Shown piece by piece: positions 44,297 through 55,595 of a DNA stretch of 64,000 bases. Origin of the DNA: Rhodocollybia butyracea (taxonomy: Eukaryota; Basidiomycota; Agaricomycetes; Agaricales; Omphalotaceae); contig JADNRY010000217.1 in assembly GCA_015501585.1 (NCBI GenBank), forward strand, positions 38,786 to 102,785. Direction: 5' to 3'. The notes beneath the pieces are model-generated. The model saw nothing but the letters and a program-made list of their open reading frames with translations, ran no database searches and had not been told where the DNA came from. Position 1 is the first letter of the stretch; each line of letters starts with the position of its first letter. The position numbers and the translations under genes were made by a program.

Positions 44297-45259
44297 GCCT
44301 TGGCTTCACCTTACCCCTTGCTCTATCTCACTCTGGCCTGCTGTGGTGCACAGGCCTCCTGCACTGGCCTCCACTGGGTTCCAAGTCAAAGCTGAACTCG
44401 AATCTGAGGTTCAGAACCTGTGAGTGCGGTTCAAGGTTTGGAGGGCATGCTCTGTAGTAAGTACACCATACTTTAAGCTCATTAAGATATCTAGCCTTGG
44501 AATAATTGAATCTGCATAGAGGTTTTGCAATGATGTTGTGGGTATGAAGGTGTAGTAGGTTAACAGGCCGGTAGCAATACCATTGCAGTCATAAACACTT
44601 TGAAAAGGTGGCATTTGGAGGTGTACCGGGTTCAAATCCACACCAAACCTGAGGTCAGACATTTGAGAAAAAAGAGGGTTTAGTACTCCAGTGGGCCATC
44701 TAAGGCATGGTTGGGCCAAGTTGGGGCTAATATTTGGCTATAGCCCAAGCAACAACTATGTACAATTATATGTACTCTAACACTCCAACTTGTCAGCAAG
44801 TGCGGGACAGAACAATAATATAAGAAGAACATACAAAGCCCATCTCCCACTGATTCCCGGAATAGCTTCTCCATCATAACCAGTCACCAGTAGCAACATA
44901 ACCTTCAATCAAACAATCAGAGCCCCACTGGAGCCAACAACAGCACAGCAGCAAAAAAACAGTTCCAAAAAGCGAGCCGCTTCAGCAGCAATAGCAAGCA
45001 AGCGCAGTGCTCCAGCAACAATAAAGAGCGAGAAATAAATTGGGCTCCCGGCGGGCTCAAGAAATGACAACAAGCAAGCAAACGGGCACAAAGAAACAAT
45101 CATGCGCGCGAGCAACAAATACACCAGATACAGCAGCGGATATGGTGGATACGTGCACGGCAGGGGCGGCAACATGCAATGAGCGCGGTTACAACAGGAA
45201 TTGAGTAGGGCAAGGACAGCGACAGGTAGAACAGGTAACGATGATCAGATACAGAGAGC
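44297..45259. other. Intergenic, no gene recognised
   Basis: Frames are short and repeat-free; a stretch at 44930-45180 is CAGCAA-rich without clear periodicity. Confidence 0.4.
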
Positions 45260-45720
45260 CACTACGGGAAGTAAAAACAATTAATTTGATTGTCCAGTTT
45301 ACTCAAAAAGATTGTCTTATACCTTCATATTGATTGTCTGAACCAATCTTATTGATTGTCTAAATCACTCTTAAGGATTGTCTGAAGAACTCTGAACCAC
45401 TTTCAATGATTGTCTGAACCACTTTTACTGATTGTCAAAACCCTTCAATATGATAGTCTGAACCAATCTAAATGATTGTCAAAAACACTCCAAATGATGG
45501 TATGAAACACTCAAATTGACTGTTCAGGACACTCCAAATGATTGTTTTTGGTAATGGGCCGGATTGCCTTGAGACAATCATTAGGATTGTTTGGCAATCA
45601 TTCTGAGTGTTTGAATCAATCATTTGAACTGTCTTGAACAATCATTCTGAGTGTACATGGCAATCATTTGGGGTGTCTTACACCATCACTTTGATGGCTT
45701 CTCAACCGTCTTTATGGCAG
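45260..45720 (+). mobile_element. GATTGTC-rich element with CACTA-type left end (copy 2)
   Basis: Begins CACTACGGGAAGTAAAAACAATT and has the same TGATTGTC then GACAATCA organisation as the copy at 1646. The last shared words (GGGGTGTCTTACACCATCAC) are at 45675. No transposase or right terminus. Confidence 0.6.
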
Positions 45721-45807
45721 TAAAACTATATTCAGTAGGTATAGATTCTACACTACCATTTGGTGGCAATGGTGGAAGAAATGTTGGTCACCTCCGACTC
45801 TAGCAGC

Positions 45808-45850
45808 AGCTGGCACTATGTCAAGACAATCCAGCCGCCGATAGAGTTAC
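45808..45850 (+). repeat. Dispersed repeat GGCACTATGTC (copy 2)
   Basis: CAGCTGGCACTATGTCAAGA plus CAATCCAGCCGCC, partner of 3358 and 46438. Confidence 0.65.
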
Positions 45851-45859
45851 TGAAAGGGA

Positions 45860-46300
45860 TGTTGGAGTGAGAGATGATAAAGGAGAAACAACAATATGCG
45901 CAGAGATATGATGATATGCGTGGAGAGAAACTACAAGACGGGCAGGGAGGTTCAACTCTGTGATACGTGTGGAGAGAAATGATGATATGCGGAGAGAAAC
46001 AAAGATACACGGAGAGAATGATGCATGGAGAGAGACAATGATACACAGAGAGAAACAATGATACATAGAGAGAAACAACAATACACAGAGAGGGAAACAA
46101 CGATGCACCTGCAGAGAGGGAAACGATGATACATGGAGAGGGAAACAATTATACATGGAGAGAGAAGCAATGATACACGGAGAGAGATACAACAATACAC
46201 GTGCAGAGAGAAACTATGATTTGTGTGGATGAAATGATGGTATGTGCAGCGAGAAATGATGATGGTACGCGTGGAAAGAAACAAAGATACGCACGGGTGC
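45860..46300. repeat. Purine-rich minisatellite (GAGAGAAACAATGATACA units)
   Basis: Irregular 20-35 bp units built from GGAGAGAAACAATGATACAC. Long frames on the minus strand (repeats of SLCIIVSL type) are translations of this array and are not called as genes. Confidence 0.85.
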
Positions 46301-46437
46301 TTTGAGGCAAGGACAAGCCTATGGCCCCGAGCCAAGATGCCTTCCATGGAGAGGCTGGGCGTTGGGCATAGGGACCGGGATTGGCTACTGGGAGGAGAAC
46401 CGTTCATAGCCGCTGACTTAAGTGTTCCCACAACGGC

Positions 46438-46555
46438 GGCTGGCACTATGTCGAGACAATCCAGCCGCCGGCGGAGTTCACAGAGGGATGAAAGGAATAA
46501 AGGGATGGGAATGAGAAACAGGAGAGGAAGAGGATTAAAGCAAGGCGCGCACCCT
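46438..46555 (+). repeat. Dispersed repeat GGCTGGCACTATGTC (copy 3)
   Basis: Best match to the copy at 3358-3475, including the downstream AGGGATGAAAGGAAT and GGCGCGCACCC words. With the copy at 45808 it brackets the purine-rich minisatellite. Confidence 0.65.
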
Positions 46556-47448
46556 TCATTGACCACAATTCAACCCTTCAATTGAGAAGTTCTGTCGACC
46601 TGGGTGTTTGTGCTGCAGATGGAGTTAGAGGGTGTAGTGTTGAGTTATGGTTGATGGCTGCAGCTCTGTATCATCAATGTGCTCACTCACATGCACTACA
46701 GGTATTTAACGAACCATTCGCAACCAGTTTCTCTAGCTACAGCCAATTTCCCTCAATCCCATCCTCCTCTTGCACAAGGCCAAAGCCGTACCCCTTGAAG
46801 CCTCTCGTCCATGTCTTCTGCCCAAGGCAGAGGTTCTGACAAAGTAACCGAGTTCCAATACCTACTGTCAATAACCCAGGAGAAAGAGCTGCTTGATGTC
46901 AGAGGGCAACAACACCACGAAAGGTAAAGAACTGGACCAAAAGAGAGAAGAATGTCATTGTGGAAGGAAACAGTGTGGTGTTGAAGCATTGAAGTGGCTG
47001 CCGGTAATTGGTAGAATGGAACAGCTCCATAGGGAACGCAATGGTGGGAGCAGGCGCTGATGTGGCCGTTACGTGTTACATTGATGTGGCTGTGCACGTC
47101 AAGTTCCACCTGTCAAGTCCGCGGCAAGCGCTGTTCCTGTTTGGGATTGAATGCCGAGGCGCCAAAGAATTGGCTCAGGAATAGGTGTAATGGGTTTGGA
47201 GGCTTGAGTCCCAGTCAAAACCTACAACGAGGATTTCTGAAGCATTCGTAAAAAATCCGAGCTGGTCCGAGAATTTCCTAAAAACAACTGTCTCAACAGA
47301 TCCTCCAAAAATATGTGACTAGGTGTGACCTTTCGTAGGATTTGGGTCCCTTGTGACCCGTGACTTACAAAGTGCTTGAAATGGTACAGTAATTTGTATA
47401 AACCAAGTTCATAATACTTGAATTGAAGCATTCAAATAATATAGACTA
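46556..47448. other. Intergenic, no gene recognised
   Basis: Frames at 46582-46839 and its complement lack motifs. No repeat structure stood out. Confidence 0.35.
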
Positions 47449-47726
47449 ACCTAGACTAGAGATGTCCACGAGTCCAAGTCTTCACAAGTACTTGCAGGTA
47501 AGATGCGTGGGAAAACCCGCAAGTATGTGACTCGCGGATCCCAGGATCCGTTTCCCACGGGTCAGGTGCGGGTCACAAGTCAGACATTTGCAATTTTCGG
47601 TTGACTTGCAAGTACTTGTGTGACTTGTGCAAGCAATATGAACTCATATATTTGTTGTTGGTGATCAAAACTTACAGTAATTAATAGTATCATATTTATT
47701 ATAGTACTTATCAAGTACTGCCACAC

Positions 47727-48668
47727 TGTGAAGAGTCGAGTACGAATCTCCTTTGCCACCAATGTCAATAGGTTCAGTAAGTAACTGGTTCACTAGGCAA
47801 TGAATTAGCCTAGGGGTTGAAATATATTTAATGAATACAATCTAAAGAATTATCGTTAGGGCGTAAGTATTACTGGGAAAGCTTCAGTAATCTTCAGGGT
47901 TGCTGGAATAATTCAAGCGTTGATACTATTGGTAAGTCGTCAATAGTATTCGAGGTTTCGAGTCTTCACTATATTGGGATTGACGTCAATATAGGCTTCA
48001 AACTATCCACTTATCTGGTATGTACTCAGTAAGTATTTAGTTAGGGATGTATGTACTCAAGGATATTCACTCAAGTAAAGTTCAGTTGCAAGTAAAGTGT
48101 ATTCACGTAGTGATGGTTACAAAATAAGAAGTCTGGGGAACCAGAATCGAAATACTAAGCTTTTTATAGTGTTTCGGTATACTCCCGGTTCCTTAGTTAT
48201 GACTCGTTCTAACTAATGGTGACTTTTCTACTTATACATACTAATACTTAATAACTATTACAACTTATGAATTCCTAAGTGTAATAATGACTCGTTGTGC
48301 AACCGAGTTGACTGTATTTGAGCGCGTCGTGACTATCAAAGTCTAATTGCGCTCCGATCGGTGGTGAAATCCCAAATGGGAATCATTGATCTGATTGATC
48401 AATTGTTGATTTCGTTGGTGGGCGGCCGATCGTAACACAATAAGTAAGCGCTAGTCGAGCGCTTACTTCCCTTCTTTACTTCGAATCACACCCCATCGTA
48501 CCAATATCATATACAAGTACCTTAGATACAAGTATTAATCAAGACCTTGTCAATAATCCATAAGTACAATTATCCAGTGAATGTATCTAGTACCTTGGAG
48601 TGTTACTGGGGAAATGGAAATGTGATACTTGAAAGAATATGCTGTGATCGTTGGCTTGATTCCTGACA
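47727..48668 (+). repeat. 942-bp solo LTR, CACAC TSD
   Basis: Starts TGTGAAGAGTCGAG and ends GATTCCTGACA, flanked by CACAC on both sides (47722-47726, 48669-48673). The related MITE at 36971 shows the uninterrupted site, which proves the insertion. No coding sequence. Length and ends suit a Ty3/Gypsy-type LTR, but the family cannot be proved without an interior. Confidence 0.88.
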
Positions 48669-48900
48669 CACACATGTTTGAGGTTGTAGACAGCTCACAG
48701 CAACTGAGCGCTTATTTTAGCGCCCAATCGCCGTAGGCTGTCTACAATCCAAAGCCTAACTGTCAGTACATTTTTACTTCATACCATAGTATGAAATTAA
48801 AAGTACAGGTTTTTAATAGCATTATACACTGTACAATCACTGTATGCAAGTAAATAATGGTAAATACTTGTGAATATAGCTGTAACTACTTGATTAGTGT

Positions 48901-49370
48901 TGTAAAGTCACATGACTCTGGAAAGACAGCCATGCACTCCAACTGGACCAAAAGGCCACTTCTTGACAGTACATCCCCCTTCAGTGCATCGAGCCCCTGA
49001 GATGCTTAACATGCAGCTACACACCCGTCAGTCAATTAAATGCACTCAATTATCATTTAATCCGCCCAGCCATGTGATATGCAACCCCCAAAGCCAACCA
49101 TCAAGCCCTCGTTGGTGCCCATACTACTGGGTTGATGACATAAACCATTTATATAGCTGGCCCCGGGACCATCACTGATCCCTCAGCCACATGGGCAAGA
49201 GCCTGCTTGACCTCTCGCAGGATTGAACCGGTGACCGGGCAGACCTGATATTCTGTAAAGTCACATGACTCTGGAAAGACAGCCATGCACTCCAACTGGA
49301 CCAAAAGGCCACAATATCAGGTCTGACCTGATATGCTTCCCAGACTATATAAATGGTTCACTTTTTGACA
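48901..49370 (+). mobile_element. 470-bp miniature LTR element (TRIM-like), AGTGT TSD
   Basis: The element starts TGTAAAGTCACATGACTCTG and ends TTTTTGACA. AGTGT flanks both sides (48896-48900, 49371-49375), and the empty site is visible in the related MITE at 36971. A right LTR (49254-49370, 117 bp) and a left LTR (48901-48968, 68 bp) share the first 59 bp and the TTGACA end; the left one lacks about 49 bp. The interior of about 285 bp has no ORF of note. Terminal-repeat retrotransposons in miniature move in trans. Confidence 0.85.
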
Positions 49371-49676
49371 AGTGTGCGGATCCACAAGTACTTGTGAGAC
49401 CCGCAAGTAATACTTGCGAGTCAGTGACCCGTTTCCCACGAGTCAGCCGCGGGTCACGAGTCAGGCCTTTTAGGCCACAAGTACTTGCGCTCCGGATCCA
49501 AGTATACTTGGATCCGGACTTGTGGACATCTCTAACCTAGACTACCTCAGCTTTAATAATGGGAACCTAATACAAGAAGCTGAGAGGCAAACATCTGGCA
49601 CACTCACTTATGTTCATCCTGCTACTATGTTTGTAATGGTCCTCATTTTATAGCTATAAATGAGACCTCTGGTTCA

Positions 49677-49839
49677 GAATCATACATGTGTCCAACCCAG
49701 GGTCAGTGGTCACTGAAAACCTGACCCCAACTCTTGACCCAATGTGACCCACAGTTAGGTTGGGCTGGGCCGGGGTCGACCCAGGCTGGGTTGGGTTGGG
49801 TTGGGTTATGGGTCAGAGACCCAACCCTGCACAACACTA
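49677..49839 (-). mobile_element. hAT-like MITE fragment (TAGTGTTGTGCAGGG end) with GGGTT run
   Basis: On the minus strand the end reads TAGTGTTGTGCAGGGTTGGG, resembling the terminus of the element at 51724. Inside are GACCC/GGGTC words and a GGGTTGGGTTGGGTT run (about 49788-49808). The other end is missing. Confidence 0.5.
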
Positions 49840-50270
49840 GGACTCATGCCCCCTTTTAAGGCCATCCTCACAGCTTGCATCCCGTATGACAACAGAAAAG
49901 CTAATGACCGTTAATAATGACTGTTAATGAAACTTTGGCTCATAGGCCTGGTTAAAAGAAAAAATCATACTCAGACCATGTCTTGATTGTGGTAACTATG
50001 AGCTCAGAACAAAGATATAGTAATAAAAGCCTTGTTATACCAAGGCGGTCCTTTGTATGAAAAATCATTGTTATAACAAGTACAGCTAATTATTACGCTG
50101 TTGCTACGTAATTACATCATTGTGTCAACGCGTAAATTTCGGGCCCGCCTCCACTTCCCTCCCCTCCCTCGCAAGCTTGGGGGGTCCCCCAAGCCGGGAA
50201 GTCGCCGGCGGGCACACTAAAGCCTTATTTATGCGGTATATGTATCCCGAGCCCCTGCGGCACTCCGTAA
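49840..50270. other. Intergenic, no gene recognised
   Basis: AT-rich then abruptly GC-rich (50136-50215, GGGGGGTCCCCCAAGC palindrome-like) before the telomere-like repeats. Confidence 0.4.
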
Positions 50271-50433
50271 ACCCTAACAAAACCCTAACCCTAGACCCTA
50301 ACCCTAACCCTAAACCCTAACCAAGCCCCGAACCCTAACAAGCCCTAAACGCACTTTTGGCAATGCCAACGGTTACTCAGTTAGGGTTAGCTTTAGCTAA
50401 CCCTAACCCTAACAAGAGTAACCTCGGCATTGC
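50271..50433. repeat. Interstitial telomere-like CCCTAA repeats and hairpin
   Basis: CCCTAACCCTAA-type repeats with interruptions fill 50271-50350. From 50360 a hairpin (GGCAATGCC...GGCATTGC outer stem, GGTTACTC/GAGTAACC middle stem) has TTAGGGTTAGC on one side and GCTAACCCTAA on the other. TTAGGG is the usual filamentous-fungal telomere unit. Confidence 0.8.
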
Positions 50434-51715
50434 ATAGTACTAGTTGCGCTCAATGAACTTGAGCATGAAAGGTAGTTGGACTTAGTGGTACTTATAAGTA
50501 GAACACCTGTTGTAGTTATCAGCACAGTAATTATTAGTATCGTTGTTAATATCAGCAAATTGTCATACAAAGGTTGGCCTTCATATAACAAGTACATAAT
50601 TATTAAATCAGTGTCAGTAGGTGTAACTATAGCCTTCATGTCAGGTTTTTTGCACGTGATGGATACAACTGGGGCTGCAAATAGTTTTGAAAGTGTTTGG
50701 AGAATCTTCTCTCAGTGAACAAAGTTTTTGCTAGGAGGAGGGCAGCAAAGAACATTATTGATGCCAGATTGTGTTGGGCTAGCATTATACGTAATCCAAT
50801 TATGAATTACCTGATGCATATCTCTGTTAACAGCAATAAAAGTGGGCTGATCAATGCTGAAATTAGATGCATTTGGTAGGATTGATCCAACTTCAATGAA
50901 GACTGAGAAGTGTAGCAGTACAGTCATAAATCTTTCTCTTACATTGAGTAGACATCAGCAAGTTTCCACGATTGTAAATGGTATATTTGCAATCTCGGTG
51001 TAATCAAAACATCAAATCATACCTAAACATACCGCGTCGAGATTTTCTTTGATGTATAATCAGTATACCTCATTTATACCAGGATTATACCCAATTATAC
51101 ATGTGCACTACTACAATTGTCCAGCCTAATTTAGCACCACTGATAGATTGGGTCCTGCGCATCTAGGACAGTGGCAGTATGCTCTGAAGTACTTAAAAGC
51201 TGCAAAGCCAGATTCTTCAACTGTTTGTGCACAGATTTTAGCTCTTGGCGAAGTCGTTTGAGTTCCTCCTACTTCGAGAGTGACGAGTAGAGTAGCGTGT
51301 ACACAATAAAAAGTAGCAATATGCCTAGAGAACAGCTGAAGTGCCGCCAGTGGCATGTCAGCACTGGCGTGCTAAATTATCAATGGTCAAATTGGAAAGT
51401 TCTGGATTTCCCATAACATTGACTCTAGCTCATGCCGAACACTTACATGGCTCACTATGTGATAAGCTAGTCATAAATTTACACTCAGGCTCTAAGTTTT
51501 TTACTCAATAACAATCCCACACTGTAGTCAATACTAGTACATCCACAATGCCTAACTTAGAAGATGGTATTTGTGAACTTGGTAAGTAAGCTAATCCTCA
51601 GTAGTACACAATTGAATATATGTACCTGTGAACTTAGTAAGTAAGCTAATCTGTAAGCTAATGTCAATACGAAGATCACAAGTAAATAGACGAATAAGCT
51701 TACCCTCAGTAGTAC
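50434..51715. other. Intergenic, no gene recognised
   Basis: Short frames only; at 51570-51720 a diverged repeat of GGTAAGTAAGCTAATCCTCA and CAGTAGTACACAA words occurs twice. Confidence 0.4.
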
Positions 51716-51723
51716 ACAAGTGT

Positions 51724-52320
51724 TAGTGTTGTGCCGGCTGGGGCCCGGCTCAGAAGCCCCGGCTAGGGCTCAAAAGCCCCGGCCAGGGCTCTTCAAAAAT
51801 CTGAGCCGGGCCCTAGCCCCCAGGAAGGGCCGGCTCAGGCCGGGGCCCAGGCGCTAAAGAGACATGTGTTGAGGCGCTAAGCTCCCTGTCCTCGGTGGAC
51901 TCTACACCATGATACTTTTGGCTTTCTGGTTGCTTTGTGAGTGGGTGCAGGTTATACACCTGCTTTTTGAGATGATTTGGATCTGTAAAGCCAATGCAAT
52001 ACATTCATCAGATAGGTTGAACAAATTGTTCAACATTAATAGGGCCTTTTTTTTCAGCCTGGTTAATATCTCTGGAAACCATGAGTGCAAAATTGGCCAT
52101 AAGTGATGATACATGTGCTGCTGCACAGTGTAATTTTTGATGTGCTGCTCAATGCTTCATTAAGCGCTGAGCTCCGGCTCAGGCCCCGGCCCAGGGCTTT
52201 GAGAATTCTGAGCCGGGCCTTGAGCCCTTCTGGGCCCTATGACGGCTGGGGCCAGGCTAGGCTCAAAGACGGCCGGCTTCGGGGGCTCAACGGCCCTGAG
52301 CCGTAGCCGGCACATCACTA
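51724..52320. mobile_element. 597-bp hAT-like MITE, exact 8-bp TSD (GC-rich family)
   Basis: TAGTGTTGTGCCGGCT and the inverted TAGTGATGTGCCGGCT bound it. ACAAGTGT is duplicated at 51716-51723 and 52321-52328. Both subterminal regions are packed with GAGCCGGGCC/GGGGCTC words; the AT-richer middle has no ORF of note. Confidence 0.92.
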
Positions 52321-52333
52321 ACAAGTGTACAAC

Positions 52334-53320
52334 GACTGAGGGAAATAAAGGAAAGTATTGAAATATATAAAGTATTGCCAAGGCGGCTTTTCAATGAGGT
52401 GCGTAAATGAAGATAAAGCGGCGAAGGTAAAGGATTTGCCTCAGGATAAGATGAGAAATGGGAAAGCAAAGAAATACCTTCCCTTTTACCGGCAACGGGC
52501 CCGAGAAGCGGGACCCCTAATTGAACAGGCCCTACATTGAGGAAATTGAGTGAGAACTGAGGGAAATATGGCAAAAACATCGAAATGTACCTAAAGTGAG
52601 ACTGACCAGGGGGAGATACCCAAGATGGTAAGTAACCAGGAAGCGGTTGGAGGAGCATGGAGAGGGTCCTAGGCGAATGAGAACAGGCCCTACATCGAAG
52701 AAATTGAGTGAAAACTGAAGGAGTTATGGCAAAAAAAAGCGAAATGTACCTAAGTGAGACTGACCAGGGGGAGATACACAAGATGGAAAGTAACCAGGAA
52801 GCGGTTGGAGGAGCATGGAGAGGGTCCTAGGCGAATGAGAACAGGCCCTACACCAAGGAAATTGAGTGAAAACTGATGGAAATATGGCAAAAACATCGAA
52901 ACGTACCTAAAGTGAGACTGACTAGGGGGAGATACCCAAGATGGACAGTAGCTAGGAAGGGGTTGGAGGAGCATGGAGAGGGTCCCAAGCGAATGTGAAC
53001 GAGCCCTACACCGAGGAAATTGAGTGAAAACTGATGGAAATATGGCAAAAACATCGAAATGTACCTAAGTGAGGCTGACCAGGGGACAGTACCCAAGATG
53101 GGGAGCTGCTTGGACGATATTAGAGCAGTGTAAAAAGGGTCCCTAGGGAATCTGGATAAGCCCTACACAGAAGAAATTGAGTGAAAACTGAAGGAAATAT
53201 GGCAAAAACACTGAAACTCACCTAAGTGGGCCAGACAGTGATGACCCAGATGCAGAGTTGTTGAGACAAGATTAAAGCAGCAGGGAGGGACAGTAAGAAT
53301 GAGTAAAAATGCGACGCTCT
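52334..53320 (+). repeat. 158-bp tandem array, forward orientation
   Basis: Units starting AAATTGAGTGAAAACTGA occur at 52543, 52701, 52859, 53017 and 53174 (period 157-158), with one more diverged unit upstream. Each contains ATGGCAAAAACATCGAAATG and AGCATGGAGAGGGTCC. Confidence 0.9.
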
Positions 53321-53589
53321 ATCATGACCAGTTCCAAAGAACCTCAAGAAAGGTGGCAGCTGCCTGTAACTGTGCTATCTTAACCATGTCCAAGCTCGGC
53401 CTCTCGAGAAAGGCAGTTACAGTGAGAAGATAAATACAGTAAACAGAACAAAGGAAGGCTAATAGTAGCTGCATTGATTGGCAACACAGACAGGAATCCC
53501 CGAGGAGATGGTGGAGGAACAAGAACAGAATGATTTGTCATAAGTTCAACAGCACATGACCATCAGACTTAGTGTCTTCTTACTTTATC

Positions 53590-54530
53590 TCATTCAGTTT
53601 GGGCTCAATTTCTTCGAAGTAGGGCTCATTGACATTGCCTAGGGACCTTCTCTATGCTGCTTTATTTACATATAATTGGTTTCCCATCTTGATCATCATC
53701 CCTCAGTCCATGTCTCACCTAGGTGATTTTTTATGTTTTTGCCATAACTCCTGCAATTCTCACTCAATTTCTTTGAGGTAGGGCTTGTTTAGATCCCCTT
53801 GGGACCCTCCGCATGGGGATTTAATTTTGTCTAAGCAGGTCCCCATCTTGGTCATTACTCCTGGTCAGTCTCACTTAGGTGATTTTTGCTATTTTGACCA
53901 TCTCTCCTTCAGTTTTCACTCAATTTCTTTGATATGGGGCTCGTCTAGATCCCCTAGGGACCCTTTTCCCATTGCTTTAATATCGTCTAAGGAGCTCCCC
54001 ATCTTGGGTGCTGTCCCCTGGTCAGCCTCACTTAGGTACATTTCGATGTTTTTGCCATATTTCTCTCAGTTTTCACTCAATTTCCTCGATGTAGGGCCTG
54101 TTCACATACGCCTAGGACCCTCTCCATGCTCCTCTAACCGCTTCCTGGTTACTTTCCATCTTGTGTATCTCCCCCTGGTCAGTCTCACTTTAGGTACATT
54201 TCGATGTTTTTGCCATATTTGAAATTTCCATCAGTTTTCACTCAATTTCCTTGATGTAGGGCCCGTTCACATTCGCCTAGGACCCTCTTCATGCTCCTCC
54301 AACCACTTCCTGGTTACTTTCCATCTTGTGTATCTCCCCCTGGTCAGTCTCACTTTAGGTACATTTTGCTTTTTTTACCATATTTCCCTCAGTTCTCACT
54401 CAATTTCGTCGATGTAGGGCCTGTTCACATTCGCCTAGGACCCTCTCCATGCTCCTCCAACCGCTTCCTGGTTACTTATTCACTTCATGTCTTTGCATTT
54501 TTCTTGCCTTTCCACACTCCCCCTAGTTAG
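53590..54530 (-). repeat. Same 158-bp array in inverted orientation
   Basis: TCACTCAATTTC words at about 53603, 53763, 53917, 54075, 54240 and 54398 are the complement of the unit start of the forward array, with matching CATTTCGATGTTTTTGCCAT segments. A spacer of about 270 bp separates the arrays, giving a roughly 2.2-kb imperfect palindrome. Confidence 0.9.
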
Positions 54531-54559
54531 AACTTGTCTAGATACTTAATAACCTCCAT

Positions 54560-54834
54560 CTAAAAATTGATCTTTTTTAAACCTAAACCTCACTTAACCT
54601 CAAGTTGACTTCAGTTAATCTCAAGTCAATCTCAAGTAGACAAATCTACCGAGGTGGACTCTGGTTGATCTCAAGTTAACAAATCTACTCACATCTACTC
54701 AAGTTGGCCCAGGTTGGCCTCAAGTTGGCAAATCTACTCAAGTGGCCCCAGGTCAACCTCAAGTTGACAAATATACTCAAGTTGGCCTCAAGTTGGCTCA
54801 AGTTGGCTTGAGTCTATTAGCCTTTTCCTGATGT
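54560..54834. repeat. CAAGTTGGC minisatellite ending in TTTTCCTGATG
   Basis: About ten irregular 20-30 bp units of TCAAGTTGGCCTCAAGTTGG and AAATCTACTCAAG, ending CCTTTTCCTGATG like the foldback elements. Confidence 0.7.
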
Positions 54835-55250
54835 ACCTTGTTGATCTAGTGGTCCCTTGCTACTTTTACTCAATTTTTTTGTGCTCATTGCTAATGATAA
54901 ATGGTTCAATTACTTGCCGGCAAGCTGGATGTAGTTGGTCTTGGCTTGGTCTGTGTCTAAGTGTGATTAAATTTGAACTGGATTTCATTGGAAATTGATT
55001 GAATTTGATTAGATTTCGATTGACTTCAACTGGTGACAATTAACTTCTGTTGAGTTGAGGTTATGTAGTCTTCGCATATTTTGCTATATTTAAGGAGGCT
55101 GATTAGACTTTTTTGTTATTCACTATACCCTCTCATTCTTTTGTATTTTTCTGTCAGCCTTTGATTACCTTACTTCAAAAATCCTTATGCTCATTTTTCT
55201 GTAAGTTATGGCCACTATTCTTCATAGCTCCAAGCTAACAGATTTTCAGC

Positions 55251-55595
55251 ATGGATACAGTTCTCAGTCATTTGATTACCCAGAATATCAACTCTGGACA
55301 ACTAACACCTGCAATGTTAGTCCAAATCACTGCTGCTTCCTCTAATACCACACTGTCTCTCCCTCCCACACAGCCATTACTTGCTCCTATTGTTCTCCCA
55401 GCACAGTTGTCATCCAGTTCTGGACCCGCTTTTACACTCGCAGCTCCAGCCACTCTTGCTTCTACTATCCCATCTATACCTGTTCCTCTACCCATTGCTT
55501 CTCCAATCTCTCATACACCAATCTCAGCTGCATCCCTCCCAGCCGTATCCACTCCCTACCAGAGCATGCATCTGCTTCAATCTGTAGCACAGCCT
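55251..55595 (+). pseudogene. Ser/Pro/Ala-rich ORF truncated by an LTR-like insertion
   Basis: From an ATG at 55251 (TATATTTAAG box at about 55086) the frame encodes about 115 residues with a helical start (DTVLSHLITQNINSGQLTPA) and a Pro/Ser/Ala-rich body. The frame then runs into the LTR-like repeat at 55596 and stops at 55676. The composition resembles N-terminal Gag regions of fungal retroelements, but no diagnostic motif is present. Confidence 0.35.

Larger units (their letters stand above)
47457..49534. mobile_element. hAT-like MITE with exact 8-bp TSD and two nested LTR-type insertions
   Basis: TAGAGATGTCCACGAGTCC on the left and its inverted form (TTGTGGACATCTCTA) on the right bound the element. 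ACCTAGAC is duplicated at 47449-47456 and 49535-49542. Removing the insertions at 47727-48668 and 48901-49370 leaves a roughly 660-bp element collinear, in inverted orientation, with the one at 36971-37631, including the central hairpin (48684-48747). Confidence 0.93.

Noticed and set aside
45816..46566. Long minus-strand frames of Ser/Leu/Cys-rich repeats.
   Set aside because: They translate the purine-rich minisatellite; three overlapping frames are open at once, as expected from a repeat.
49201..49250. tRNA-like B box (GGTTCAATCC on the minus strand) inside the miniature LTR element.
   Set aside because: No stem pairs around it and no A box lies in the correct position; may be coincidental.
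52287..54530. ORFs of 60-164 codons with repeated FLPYF and SHFRY words on both arms.
   Set aside because: They are translations of the 158-bp satellite; no start context, domain or constraint is visible.
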